Below are positions 33,033 through 41,700 of a stretch of DNA of 64,000 bases, one piece after another (position 1 is the first letter of the stretch; the number at the start of each line of letters is the position of its first letter). The position numbers and the translations under genes were made by a program. The notes beneath the pieces are model-generated. The model worked only from the letters and a program-made list of their open reading frames with translations. It did not search any database and had not been told where the DNA came from. Location of the stretch: positions 1 to 64,000 of the forward strand of contig DASYQE010000210.1 in assembly GCA_036005805.1 (NCBI GenBank), read 5' to 3'. This stretch comes from DASRAU01 sp036005805. GTDB taxonomy: Bacteria; Acidobacteriota; Polarisedimenticolia; Gp22-AA2.

Positions 33033-34601
33033 GTGAGCCGTCGTTCCATCCTGACCGGGGTCGTTTTTGTCCTTTCCGGAGGACTGGCAGGCGGACTCCT
33101 CGGCGGCCGATCCCTGGCCCTCCCGGAGCGGGGGGGGGATCCGGTCGGCACCTTCACCCAGCTCCTCTCGGTGGTCCAGTCCAGGGCCGCCGGCAACGTC
33201 GATTCCCAGGCTGTGATCGAGGGGGCCATCCGTGGGATGGTCCGAACCCTCGACCCGCACACGAACTACCTCGACGCCGAGGACTACAAGCACATGCTGG
33301 AGGAGCAGCAGGGCTCCTTCTCCGGGCTCGGCATCGTCATCTCCAAGCCGGGGCACGACAAGCCCCTCACGGTCATCTCCCCCCTCGACGGAACCCCGGC
33401 GTGGACCGCCGGGATCCGCGCCGGCGACGTCATCTCGCAGATCGAGGGGACCGACACGCTCGACATGGCGATCGATGAGGCGCTGCGGCGCCTGAAGGGA
33501 CCGAAGGGGACGCAGGTCACCATCACGGTCACGCGCCCCGGGGACGAGGAGCCGCTCCACTTCACGCTGACGCGCGACGACATCCCGACCTACAGCATCC
33601 GCTACGCCTTCATGGCGCGCCCGGGCGTCGGGTACATCAAGATCGAGAACTTCACCCGCACCACCGAGCGCGAGATGGAGGAGAAGATCCAGGCGCTGCG
33701 TCGCGAGGGCATGACCCAGCTCGTGCTCGACCTGCGCCGCAACCCCGGCGGGCTTCTCGAGCAGGCGGTGCGCGTCGCCGATCAATTCCTGCGCAAGGGC
33801 CAGATGGTCGTCTACACGCAGGGACGCATCCGCGGTTCGGACATGGAATACCGGGCCTCCGGCGGCGGCCGCCATCCCGACCTGCCGATCGTCGTCCTGG
33901 TGGACAAGTTCAGCGCCAGCGCTTCGGAGATCGTCTCCGGCGCGCTGCAGGACCACGACCGCGCCCTCATCGTCGGCAAACCGACGTGGGGGAAGGGACT
34001 GGTGCAGACCGTTTACCCGCTGAGCCAGGGGACGGCCCTGGCGCTCACCACGGCGCGCTACTACACGCCGAGCGGCCGGCTCATCCAGCGCGATTACAAC
34101 TCCCTCGAGGATTACCTGTCCTACGAGGACAGCGACGCCACCGAGCCGCCGCATGGCGAGGTGCGGCAGACCGACGCCGGCCGCACGGTGTACGGCGGCG
34201 GAGGCATCCGGCCCGACGTCCTGGTGGACCGCGAGGCGACCTCCAAGTTCATCGACACGCTGCAGCGCAACCAGGCCTTCTTCAACTTCGCGGTGGACTA
34301 CAACACCCACCACAAGGGGCTGGCCAAGGGCTTCGACGTCACGTCGGACATGGTGGACGACTTCCTCTCGTTCCTCGACCGGCGCAAGGTGACCTGGACC
34401 AAGACGGAAGTCGACGCCGATCGGGACCGGCTGCGCTCGGAGATTCGCCAGGCGATCTCCTCCACGCTGTGGGGCATGGAAGAGGGCTACCGCGTGTCCA
34501 TGGAGATCGACAAGCAGATGCAGCGCGCCCTCGAGCTGTTCCCCGAGGCGCAGCAGCTCGCCGCCCTGCCGCGGGCGCCGAAGCCGACCGTCTCGCAGTA
34601 G
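33033..34601 (+). CDS. ctpA: S41 family carboxy-terminal processing protease
   Basis: 522 aa. N-terminal signal or anchor (ILTGVVFVLSGGLAGGLLGG), CTP N-terminal helices (GMVRTLDPHTNYLDAEDY), PDZ domain (GLGIVISKPGHDKPLTVISP to VTITVTRPG, about 110-200), protease core with catalytic S296 in FSASASEIVSGAL and K321 in GKGLVQ, 25 residues apart as in Prc/CtpA. C-terminal helical extension of about 100 residues. GTG start with a strong AAGGAGG. Likely periplasmic, processing or degrading exported proteins. Confidence 0.95.
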   Translation: MSRRSILTGVVFVLSGGLAGGLLGGRSLALPERGGDPVGTFTQLLSVVQSRAAGNVDSQAVIEGAIRGMVRTLDPHTNYLDAEDYKHMLEEQQGSFSGLGIVISKPGHDKPLTVISPLDGTPAWTAGIRAGDVISQIEGTDTLDMAIDEALRRLKGPKGTQVTITVTRPGDEEPLHFTLTRDDIPTYSIRYAFMARPGVGYIKIENFTRTTEREMEEKIQALRREGMTQLVLDLRRNPGGLLEQAVRVADQFLRKGQMVVYTQGRIRGSDMEYRASGGGRHPDLPIVVLVDKFSASASEIVSGALQDHDRALIVGKPTWGKGLVQTVYPLSQGTALALTTARYYTPSGRLIQRDYNSLEDYLSYEDSDATEPPHGEVRQTDAGRTVYGGGGIRPDVLVDREATSKFIDTLQRNQAFFNFAVDYNTHHKGLAKGFDVTSDMVDDFLSFLDRRKVTWTKTEVDADRDRLRSEIRQAISSTLWGMEEGYRVSMEIDKQMQRALELFPEAQQLAALPRAPKPTVSQ

Positions 34602-34686
34602 GACGCGCCGCCGCGCCGGCGGAGCGCTTCGATCCTCCCTGGCTCCCTTGTCATCTCGAGACCGCGTGACGAGTCGTGAAGGCGCT

Positions 34687-35358
34687 TCAGCCGGCCAGCG
34701 CGATGTGCCGGGTCTGCTCGGCGAACGGCCGGGCGTGGAACCGCCGCAGCTCAGCGTGGCGCGCCACCGCCGTCAGCCGATCGAGCCAGCGGACATAGCG
34801 TGACGCCAGGCGCGCCGCCTCGAGGTAGCGGACCGATTCGGCGTCGCCGCCGTCCGCGTACTTCTCGAACAGGTGGTGCCTGGTCCAGGCGCGGTGGAAC
34901 TCCGAGATGCGCCGGCGCCCCGTCAGGCGCCCGAGCAGGTGCAGCACGACGAGGTACTTGGTGACCAGCGCGTGCATCTCCAGCTCCAGCAGGCGCAGCG
35001 GACGGCCCGAGGCAAGGCGGCTGGCCACGGTCAGGAGGTGATCGAGCTCCTCGACGAGCATGGCGAAGGCGTCGATGTTCCGATCGTCGAGGCCGCGCCG
35101 CGGATCGTGCCGCTCCAGATGGGTGACCAGCGCGTCGGGATAGTAAATGACCGCCCGCATGCCTTCTCCCTCCGGCCGCAGCAGGAGGCGCGGCCGGCCC
35201 GGCTCCCCCGCCGTCTCCGCTCCGGCGCGCGCCATCGCCCGGAGGCCGGCATCGCCGATGAGATATGGCGCCACATCGCCGACGAGCGGCTCCAGGCCGT
35301 AGGTGCGCTCGATGATCGACTGCAGGGCGGGAACGAGGGGGAGCTGGCGGGCCGTCAC
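34687..35358 (-). CDS. Unknown partner of the AAA+ ATPase
   Basis: 223 aa, no family recognised. GTG 35358 overlaps the AAA+ gene's stop (GTGA). Predicted mostly helical: VPALQSIIERTYGLEPLVG, then a short strand pair (PRLLLRPEGEGMRAVIYYPD), then long helices (IDAFAMLVEELDHLLTVASRL, LLELEMHALVTKYLVVLHLLG, ESVRYLEAARLASRYVRWLDRL). An EELDH and several Glu/His in the second helix could bind a metal, but no accepted motif is present. No signal peptide. Function probably tied to the ATPase (substrate, adaptor or effector). Confidence 0.75.
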   Translation of the reverse strand: MTARQLPLVPALQSIIERTYGLEPLVGDVAPYLIGDAGLRAMARAGAETAGEPGRPRLLLRPEGEGMRAVIYYPDALVTHLERHDPRRGLDDRNIDAFAMLVEELDHLLTVASRLASGRPLRLLELEMHALVTKYLVVLHLLGRLTGRRRISEFHRAWTRHHLFEKYADGGDAESVRYLEAARLASRYVRWLDRLTAVARHAELRRFHARPFAEQTRHIALAG

Positions 35359-37262
35359 GCCGGCCTTTCGCGATAGACGAACTGATCCCGCCGGTAATCG
35401 ATGACGAGGCGGCGTCCGCTCCGTTCCGGGCGGAGTTCCGCCTCGACCATGCCGGACAACGCTTCGAGATCGACCGCCCGCTCCCCGCGCCGCGCCTCGC
35501 GGATCAGCCGGATCAGCCGGCGGCGCGCGTCGGTCATCGACAGGCCGGCCGGTCGCAGGCGGATCTGCACCTCGACGTTGCACACGCGATCGACGCGACC
35601 CACCAGGTTGCGCGCTCCTTCCTCGGGCGTGAATCCCTGCGCGAGGAGCGCCTGCCGGGCCGCCGGGCGCACTTCCAGTCGGACGCCGTGACGCTTCTGG
35701 AACCGCTCGGCCAGCCGGCCGATCTCGAGATCGAGGATCCGTCCCGCCGAGGCGCGCCCGAGCGGGCGGAAGTGGATGACCTGGAGGCGGGCCAGGAACT
35801 CGGGCGCCAGGCCGCGCCGCAGGGCGCGCGCCGCGTCGCGGCGCCGTCCCGACCCGCCCGCCGCGTATCCGATCGGCGCCTGGCGCATCTCGATCTCGCT
35901 GTAGCCGGCGTTCGAGGTGAAGGCGAGGAGAGTCGCCGGGAACTTCAGGAGCCGCCCGCGATTGTCCATGGTCGAGCCGCGATCCATGAGGGACAGGAAG
36001 AACCGCATCAACTGCGGATGAGCCTTCTCCGCCTCGTCCACCAGCAGCACCGACAGGGGCGCCCGCCGGGCGCGATCGTGGAACTCGGCGAGCAGACCCT
36101 CCTCGTCGCTGCGGATGAAGCCGCGCGTCGCTCCCTTGAGCTCGTTGACGTCGGAGGGATAGGCGTACTGCGGCCCCTCGAGGAGCAGGGTGGGGACCTC
36201 GCACCCCCAGGCGGCTTCGAGACGCCGCGCCAGCGACTCCATGAGATGGTTCTTCCCCACCCCGGTCGGCCCCACGAGGAAATAGCTGAGCGGGCGCTGG
36301 CGATCCCGCATGCCGGCGGCGAAGACGCTCAGGTCGTCGCAGAGACGGTGGACCGCTTCGTCCTGGTCGACGACGTCCTCGCCCAGGTCCTGCCGCAGCT
36401 TCTCGAGATCGAGCGTGCGCAGGAGCAGCGTGCGCTCGAAGCGGGCGAGGCGCATGTCCCGGTCGGTCTCCGGTCCTTCCTCCTCGGCCGCGACCGCGGG
36501 CCGGGGCTGAGGCTCAGGCGCCGGGCGGGGGCCGCCGCGTTCCGCTCCACGACCGGCGCGGGGACGGCGGGGTGCAACCGGCGCCAGAGCGGCGCCCGAG
36601 GCGACCGGAGGCTCCGTCGCGGGCGGCGGGGCGGCCCGACCGTCGCCGCCCGGAAGGGAGGGAGCGGCCTCGGACTCGCGCCACGCCTGCAGGATGCGCG
36701 CGTACAGATCGAACCGGCTGGCGCACTGCCGCAGGAACAGCACCTCCTCGTCGAGCGGAAGCTGTCCGATGCGGTTGCGCTCGAAGTGCTCGCGCAGCAT
36801 GCGATCGTCGGCGAGCAGATTGAGCACCTGTCCCGCCAGGTCATAGGAGCGCGGGCCGATCTCCTGGAGCGGCAAGCCGCGATAGGTCGTCCGTCCGGCC
36901 ACGCCGACGTCGTAGAGACACTTGTCGCCGCAGGAACGGAGCGCCTCCGGGACGCTCCAGACCCTCAGCGCCGCGGCGTTACGCGTCGCATCGCTGGATT
37001 GGCCTGCCGGCAGCAGCCAGGCGGCCGGACGGGGGTCCCCCGCGAGCACCCGGTCCAGGGTCCCCTGGTCGTATTCACGCCGCAACAGCGGAGTCCTGCG
37101 GGTCAGAAGGTCGAGAAGGTGGCGGACATCGAGGTCGTCGAATGCGGCGGACCCGGCCAGACGCTCCGCGAGTTCCCTGAGCCTGGCCTCCAAGGCTCCG
37201 GGAGTCAGATCCTCGAACGAACCGCGGTGAACCGTCATAAGGATCGGGGTCCATGTCTGCAC
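35355..37262 (-). CDS. ClpB-D2-like AAA+ ATPase with a novel N-terminal domain
   Basis: 635 aa. Residues 1-195 match no family I know (contains SCGDKCLYDVG); 196-265 is a Pro/Arg/Ala-rich linker; 270-635 is one Clp/HSP100-type AAA+ module: Walker A GPTGVGKNHL (331-340) with N338 where T/S is usual, Walker B VLLVDE (405-410), sensor-1 FTSNAG, arginine finger R492 in FLARLQV, and a ClpB-type C-domain (FTPEEGARNLVGRV). No ClpP-binding IGF loop seen. GKNHL also occurs in DnaC, so ATP binding is plausible. An ATG at 37238 is an alternative start. Coupled to the unknown downstream gene. Confidence 0.85.
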   Translation of the reverse strand: MQTWTPILMTVHRGSFEDLTPGALEARLRELAERLAGSAAFDDLDVRHLLDLLTRRTPLLRREYDQGTLDRVLAGDPRPAAWLLPAGQSSDATRNAAALRVWSVPEALRSCGDKCLYDVGVAGRTTYRGLPLQEIGPRSYDLAGQVLNLLADDRMLREHFERNRIGQLPLDEEVLFLRQCASRFDLYARILQAWRESEAAPSLPGGDGRAAPPPATEPPVASGAALAPVAPRRPRAGRGAERGGPRPAPEPQPRPAVAAEEEGPETDRDMRLARFERTLLLRTLDLEKLRQDLGEDVVDQDEAVHRLCDDLSVFAAGMRDRQRPLSYFLVGPTGVGKNHLMESLARRLEAAWGCEVPTLLLEGPQYAYPSDVNELKGATRGFIRSDEEGLLAEFHDRARRAPLSVLLVDEAEKAHPQLMRFFLSLMDRGSTMDNRGRLLKFPATLLAFTSNAGYSEIEMRQAPIGYAAGGSGRRRDAARALRRGLAPEFLARLQVIHFRPLGRASAGRILDLEIGRLAERFQKRHGVRLEVRPAARQALLAQGFTPEEGARNLVGRVDRVCNVEVQIRLRPAGLSMTDARRRLIRLIREARRGERAVDLEALSGMVEAELRPERSGRRLVIDYRRDQFVYRERPA

Positions 37263-37316
37263 CCCGCCGAAATCATAGGTCCCCCGTGGGGTCCCGCAAG
37301 TCCAGCCAGGCCTGAC

Positions 37317-37345
37317 TTGACAGTCAGAATTGTCGTCGGTACTAT
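37317..37345 (+). promoter_or_regulatory. groESL promoter
   Basis: TTGACA (37317-37322), exactly 17-base spacer, TACTAT (37340-37345). The -10 abuts the CIRCE operator, so HrcA binding would block it. Also the divergent region to the AAA+ gene. Confidence 0.85.
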
Positions 37346-37371
37346 TGGCACTCGTCGGGAGAGAGTGCTAA
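37345..37371 (+). promoter_or_regulatory. CIRCE operator (HrcA binding site)
   Basis: TTGGCACTC, nine-base spacer, GAGTGCTAA: one mismatch from the consensus TTAGCACTC-N9-GAGTGCTAA. Placed over the transcription start of groESL, as in other HrcA-controlled chaperonin operons. hrcA itself is not in the window. Confidence 0.95.
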
Positions 37372-37425
37372 CAGCGCCTGCCCGACACCCCAAGAACCTT
37401 GAAAAGAAAGGAGGAGGTCATTCCG

Positions 37426-37713
37426 ATGAAGGTGAAGCCACTCAACGACCGCGTTCTGGTCCGCCGCATGGAAGCCGAAGAGAAGATGAAGGGCGGCATC
37501 ATCATCCCCGACACCGCGAAAGAGAAGCCGCTGGAGGGGAAGGTCGTCTCCGTGGGCGCCGGGCGCCTGGACGAGAACGGCAAGCGTATTCCGATGGAAG
37601 TGAAGGCGGGCGACCGGGTCCTGGTCGGGAAGTACTCCGGGACCGAGGTCAAGATCGACGACATCGAGCACGTCATCCTGCGCGAGGACGAGATCCTCGG
37701 CATCGTCAGCTAA
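37426..37713 (+). CDS. groES: Co-chaperonin GroES
   Basis: 95 aa, standard length. MKVKPLNDRVLVRRMEAEEK, mobile loop GGIIIPDTAKEKP, and C-terminal DDIEHVILREDEILGIV. ATG 37426 has AAAGGAGGAGG about eight bases upstream. Followed by groEL after 16 bases. Confidence 0.98.
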   Translation: MKVKPLNDRVLVRRMEAEEKMKGGIIIPDTAKEKPLEGKVVSVGAGRLDENGKRIPMEVKAGDRVLVGKYSGTEVKIDDIEHVILREDEILGIVS

Positions 37714-37729
37714 GGGAGGCGAACGGAAC

Positions 37730-39361
37730 ATGGCTGCAAAGGAAATCATTTACTCGGACGAGTGCCGGCAGGCGATCCTCCGCGGCGTCAACAAGCTGGC
37801 CGACGCCGTGAAGGTCACGCTCGGCCCGCGCGGTCGCAACGTCGTCCTCGAGAAGAAGTTCGGCTCCCCGACCAGCACCAAGGACGGGGTCACGGTCGCG
37901 AAGGAGATCGAGCTCGAGGATCCGCGCGAGAACATGGGCGCCCAGCTGGTGCGCGAGGTCGCGAGCAAGACCTCGGACGTCGCCGGCGACGGGACCACCA
38001 CCGCGACCGTGCTCGCCCAGGCGATCTACCGCGAGGGCGTCAAGGCGGTCACCGCCGGCGCCAACCCGATGGACCTCAAGCGCGGCATCGACCGGGCGGT
38101 CGAGAAGGCGGTCGAGGAGATCAAGAAGCTGTCCCGCACGGTCGGCGGCAAGGCGATCGCGCAGGTCGGCACCATCTCCGCGAACAACGACGACACCATC
38201 GGCGAGATCATCGCGCAGGCGATGGAGAAGGTCGGCAAGGACGGTGTCATCACGGTCGAAGAGGCGCGCGGCATGGAGACCTCCCTCGAGATCGTCGAGG
38301 GGATGCAGTTCGACCGCGGCTACCTCAGCCCGTACTTCGTGACCGACGCCGAGCGGATGGAGTGCGTGCTGGAGAGCGCCTACATCCTGATCCACGAGAA
38401 GAAGATCAGCAACATGCGCGAGCTGCTGCCGCTCCTGGAGCAGGTCGCCAAGGGCGGTCGCCCGCTCGTCATCATCGCCGAGGACGTCGAGGGTGAGGCG
38501 CTGGCGACGCTGGTCGTCAACAAGCTGCGCGGCACCCTGCAGGTGTGCGCGGTCAAGGCGCCGGGCTTCGGGGATCGCCGCAAGGCGATGCTCGAGGACA
38601 TCGCCATCCTGACCGGCGGCAAGTGCATCACCGAGGATCTCGGGATCAAGCTGGAGAACATCAAGATCGACGACCTCGGGCAGGCCAAGAAGATCACCGC
38701 CGACAAGGACAACACCACCCTCGTCGAGGGCAAGGGCAAGCGCTCCGACGTCGAGGGGCGTGTCAAGCAGATCCGGGCGCAGATCGAGGAGACCACCTCG
38801 GACTACGACCGCGAGAAGCTGCAGGAGAGGCTCGCCAAGCTCGTGGGCGGCGTCGCGATCATCAAGGTCGGCGCGGCCACCGAGACCGAGATGAAGGAGA
38901 AGAAGGCCCGCGTCGAAGATGCCATGCACGCCACCAAGGCGGCCGTCGAAGAGGGGATCGTCCCCGGCGGGGGCGTCGCCCTGCTGCGGGCGATCCCGGC
39001 GATCGACAAGCTGAAGGAGAAGGCGGAGGACATCCAGACCGGCATCAACATCGTGCGCCGGGCCCTGGAGGAGCCGCTCCGTCAGATCTCCGGCAACGCC
39101 GGGTTCGAGGGCTCCATCATCGTCAACCAGGCGAAGGAAGAGGAGAAGGTGTCGCGCGGCTTCGACGCCTACAGCGGCAAGTGGGTGGACATGTTCGAGG
39201 CCGGCATCATCGACCCGACCAAGGTCACCCGCACCGCCCTGCAGAACGCCGCCAGCATCGCCGGTCTGATGCTCACGACCGAGGCGCTGGTGCACGAGCT
39301 GCCGGAGAAGGAGAAAGCGGCCCCGGCCGGGCCGCGCGGCATGGGCGGCGACATGTACTGA
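37730..39361 (+). CDS. groEL: Chaperonin GroEL
   Basis: 543 aa. ATP-binding GDGTTTATVLAQAI and LGPRGRNVVL, GAATETEMKEKKARVEDA, and the flexible Gly/Met tail (RGMGGDMY). Forms the tetradecameric folding chamber with GroES. Expression is set by the promoter and CIRCE upstream and ended by a strong terminator. Confidence 0.98.
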   Translation: MAAKEIIYSDECRQAILRGVNKLADAVKVTLGPRGRNVVLEKKFGSPTSTKDGVTVAKEIELEDPRENMGAQLVREVASKTSDVAGDGTTTATVLAQAIYREGVKAVTAGANPMDLKRGIDRAVEKAVEEIKKLSRTVGGKAIAQVGTISANNDDTIGEIIAQAMEKVGKDGVITVEEARGMETSLEIVEGMQFDRGYLSPYFVTDAERMECVLESAYILIHEKKISNMRELLPLLEQVAKGGRPLVIIAEDVEGEALATLVVNKLRGTLQVCAVKAPGFGDRRKAMLEDIAILTGGKCITEDLGIKLENIKIDDLGQAKKITADKDNTTLVEGKGKRSDVEGRVKQIRAQIEETTSDYDREKLQERLAKLVGGVAIIKVGAATETEMKEKKARVEDAMHATKAAVEEGIVPGGGVALLRAIPAIDKLKEKAEDIQTGINIVRRALEEPLRQISGNAGFEGSIIVNQAKEEEKVSRGFDAYSGKWVDMFEAGIIDPTKVTRTALQNAASIAGLMLTTEALVHELPEKEKAAPAGPRGMGGDMY

Positions 39362-39407
39362 GGCCTCCCCGGCCGGCCATTCTCGGCCGACCACCGGTTC
39401 CAACCGA

Positions 39408-39443
39408 CCGCCCCGTGGCGCGCGCCGCGGGGCGGTTTTTTTT
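39408..39443 (+). terminator. Intrinsic terminator of groESL
   Basis: Stem CCGCCCCG/CGGGGCGG around a 12-base GC loop, followed by eight T. The clearest rho-independent terminator in the window. Confidence 0.93.
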
Positions 39444-39477
39444 GGCCCGGGGCGCGGACTCTTCGCGATCCGGGTGT

Positions 39478-39483
39478 TAAAAT
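39478..39483 (+). promoter_or_regulatory. -10 element upstream of the first DUF4382 gene
   Basis: TAAAAT preceded by TGT (extended -10), 40 bases before the ATG; GAGGAGG follows as Shine-Dalgarno at 39509-39515. Confidence 0.55.
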
Positions 39484-39523
39484 GAGGACTCATTCCGGGG
39501 GTTGATTTCGAGGAGGTGGCCTC

Positions 39524-40093
39524 ATGAGCGTGGCTTCGGCCGTCCGTCCCGTCCTGCTCGCAGGTTGTCTGGCGCTGGCGCTCGCCTGCAGTTCCGGCTC
39601 CGCCTCGGTCCATGCCGGCACCGGCACCATCCAGGTTCACATCACCGACGCGCCCATCGACCTGTCCACGGTGGAGAAGGTGGAGGTGACGATCACCGAC
39701 GTCATCGTCTACCCGGGCGACGACGATTCCGGCATGCCCTCGGTCGACCCGGCAGGTCCGATCGTGCTGCTCACTCATCCGGAGACCTTCGACCTGCTCA
39801 CGCTGACCGGAGGCGCCACCGATCTGCTCGCTTCGGGAGAAGTGCCCGCGGGCGACTACTCGCGCATCCGTCTGGAAGTCTCCGACGCCACGCTGACCTA
39901 CAAGGACGGCACCACCGTGCCCCTCAAGATCGACTCCGGCAAGGTGGACGTGCCGATCCGCTTCCACGTCGCGCAGGACACCGTGAATCCCCTGACTCTG
40001 GATTTCGACGCCGGCGCCTCCGTGCAGGTCAACGAGACCGCCACCGACACGCTCATCCTCAGACCCGTGGTCACCCCGCTGCCGCATCCCTGA
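39524..40093 (+). CDS. DUF4382 domain lipoprotein
   Basis: 189 aa. Signal peptide with lipobox LALAC (C22), then one DUF4382 domain: GTIQVHITDAPIDLSTVEKVEVTITDVIV near the start, FDLLTLTGGATDLLASGEVPAGDYSRIRLEV in the middle, and KVDVPIRFHV. Beta-sandwich surface protein of unknown ligand. Tandem to a second, more divergent DUF4382 protein. Confidence 0.85.
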   Translation: MSVASAVRPVLLAGCLALALACSSGSASVHAGTGTIQVHITDAPIDLSTVEKVEVTITDVIVYPGDDDSGMPSVDPAGPIVLLTHPETFDLLTLTGGATDLLASGEVPAGDYSRIRLEVSDATLTYKDGTTVPLKIDSGKVDVPIRFHVAQDTVNPLTLDFDAGASVQVNETATDTLILRPVVTPLPHP

Positions 40094-40141
40094 GATCCCG
40101 CAGAACGGCGTCGGGGGCCGGACCTTTTGCTTCCGCGGTGC

Positions 40142-40147
40142 TACAGT
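40142..40147 (+). promoter_or_regulatory. Putative -10 of the second DUF4382 gene
   Basis: TACAGT within TGCTACAGT, 43 bases before the ATG; matches the local TGCTAnnnT pattern. Confidence 0.4.
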
Positions 40148-40190
40148 GCTTTTTGTCCGCCGGGGTGGTGGGACGTGAAGGAGTGTTCGC

Positions 40191-40778
40191 ATGCTCCCGT
40201 CTCGCTCCGTCGGTCGGCTCCTTCCCGGCCTTCTCGCCATTGTGCCGCTCGCCTGCGGGCTTCACGGCGAAACGCAGAACGCTCCGACCACGGGAGGTGC
40301 ACCCCCCGGAGTCGCCCAGGGTGCCGTGCAGGTGATGCTGAGCGGCACCGGCTTCGGGGGAGATGAGCTGGAGAACGTGGCCGCGCTCAACGTCACCGTC
40401 GCGGCGGTCACCGCCTTCCCCGACGAGGGGTCTGCGATACCCGGGGTGAGCGCACTCGGTCCCACCCCGCTGATCGGCGGACCCGTGACTTTCGATTTGT
40501 TCGCGCTGCAGGGGAACACGATGACGCTGGCCTCGGCGCCCGTGGCGGCCGCCGATTACAACCGCGTCGAGCTGCAGTTCACCGGCGCCAGCGTCACCCT
40601 CCGGGACGGCGGGACCAACAACCTCGACATCGAGTCGGGGACGGTGGACGTGCCGCTCAACGTCACGGTGAGTCCCGGAGAGACCGCCCCGGTCAGCCTG
40701 TCGATCAATGTGAGGGACTCGGTCCGCCTGAACCGGAACGACCAGGGCACCTTCCGGCCCATCGTGCGCCTGCAGTGA
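40191..40778 (+). CDS. DUF4382-like lipoprotein, second copy
   Basis: 195 aa. Signal peptide ending in lipobox PLAC (C22), then a domain aligned with its neighbour: GAVQVMLSGTGF, ALNVTVAAVTAF, PVTFDLFALQGNTMTLASAPVAAADYNRVELQF (about 102-134), and SGTVDVPLNVTV. The TDAP motif of canonical DUF4382 is lost here. Probably a diverged duplicate of the preceding gene with its own promoter. Confidence 0.75.
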   Translation: MLPSRSVGRLLPGLLAIVPLACGLHGETQNAPTTGGAPPGVAQGAVQVMLSGTGFGGDELENVAALNVTVAAVTAFPDEGSAIPGVSALGPTPLIGGPVTFDLFALQGNTMTLASAPVAAADYNRVELQFTGASVTLRDGGTNNLDIESGTVDVPLNVTVSPGETAPVSLSINVRDSVRLNRNDQGTFRPIVRLQ

Positions 40779-40808
40779 CGCCCACAGGCCGGTCCCCCAG
40801 GGAGGACG

Positions 40809-41579
40809 CTAGAAGCTCTGCTGCCCCAGCGCGAAGCCGTTGAAGGTCTGCGACACCGCCACGTCACCCGGCAGGTCGACCTTGAACCGGCTCTCCGCCA
40901 CGTCGACGTTGGACTGCATCCCCTCGAAGGTGAGCAGCGTCGTGTCGCCGTCGGATTCGACATACTGCAGCTGCCGCGGGAGGAAGGTGATGTCGTCCAC
41001 CCAGATCTTCATCTCCGAGACGCGATCGCGAACCGTCCGCTTGCGCGGCGTCAGCTGGAGCAGGTGCGTGCCCTTCACGTCGCTCTGCGGCGCCAGGCTG
41101 AAATCGTAGTACTGGGCCAGGTCGCCGATCTTCTGCCCCACGCCGAGGAAGCGGAACAGCCGCTTGCCGACGAACTTCTTGATCGGCACCTCCTCGGCGC
41201 GCTTGAGGGCCGGGTAATACGCGGTGTAGAGGTCCTCGGTGATGACGAAGACCTTGTGCTCCGGCTCGTTGTACTCCCAGCGCACCCGGTTCGGACGGGC
41301 GTAGAAGAACTCTCCCTTCGAGATCACCGGCTTGGCCAGGAGGTTCAGCTCCTTGCGCTCGGTGAAGGTGGCGACGAGCGTCGAAGCCTCCTGCTGCCGC
41401 TTGTCCCACTGCTCCAGGATGCGCGCCAGCATCGGATCCTTGACGGCGGCCGGCGGCGACCCGGGGTCGGCGTCCCCGCCGGCTTGGGGCGGGGCGGCGC
41501 TCGGGGGCACGGCCGCGGCGCTCAGGAACAGCAGGACGGCGGCCATCGCCATCCGGAGCTTCTTCAGGGGCACGCGCAT
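40809..41579 (-). CDS. lolA: Outer-membrane lipoprotein carrier protein LolA
   Basis: 256 aa. Signal peptide (KKLRMAMAAVLLFLSAAAVPPSAA), Pro/Gly-rich spacer, then the LolA fold: TLVATFTERKELNLLAKPVISKGEFFYARPNRVRWEY (about 65-100), YYDFSLAPQSDVKGTHLLQLTPR. Shuttles lipoproteins across the periplasm. No LolB-like gene nearby. It is monocistronic with its own -10 at 41613-41608. Confidence 0.92.
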   Translation of the reverse strand: MRVPLKKLRMAMAAVLLFLSAAAVPPSAAPPQAGGDADPGSPPAAVKDPMLARILEQWDKRQQEASTLVATFTERKELNLLAKPVISKGEFFYARPNRVRWEYNEPEHKVFVITEDLYTAYYPALKRAEEVPIKKFVGKRLFRFLGVGQKIGDLAQYYDFSLAPQSDVKGTHLLQLTPRKRTVRDRVSEMKIWVDDITFLPRQLQYVESDGDTTLLTFEGMQSNVDVAESRFKVDLPGDVAVSQTFNGFALGQQSF

Positions 41580-41607
41580 CGGCAGGTTCTCTCCTCGGGG
41601 CCGGTGA

Positions 41608-41613
41608 ATCTAA
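41608..41613 (-). promoter_or_regulatory. -10 element of lolA
   Basis: Minus-strand TTAGAT in TGTTAGATTC, about 28 bases upstream of the lolA ATG, with GAGGAGAG before the start codon. Confidence 0.5.
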
Positions 41614-41700
41614 CAGACGCGGATCGGACGGTCAAGGATTCGGGAACCGGGTCCGGGCGTCCGGTGGCGCCCCGTTTGACAGGGGCGCTCGGCTGCCTCG

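Noticed and set aside
37706..40240. Long minus-strand open frame (about 840 codons) opposite groEL and the first DUF4382 gene
   Set aside because: It mirrors the codon structure of groEL, spans a strong terminator and an intergenic region, and encodes no recognisable domain. High GC keeps antisense frames open.
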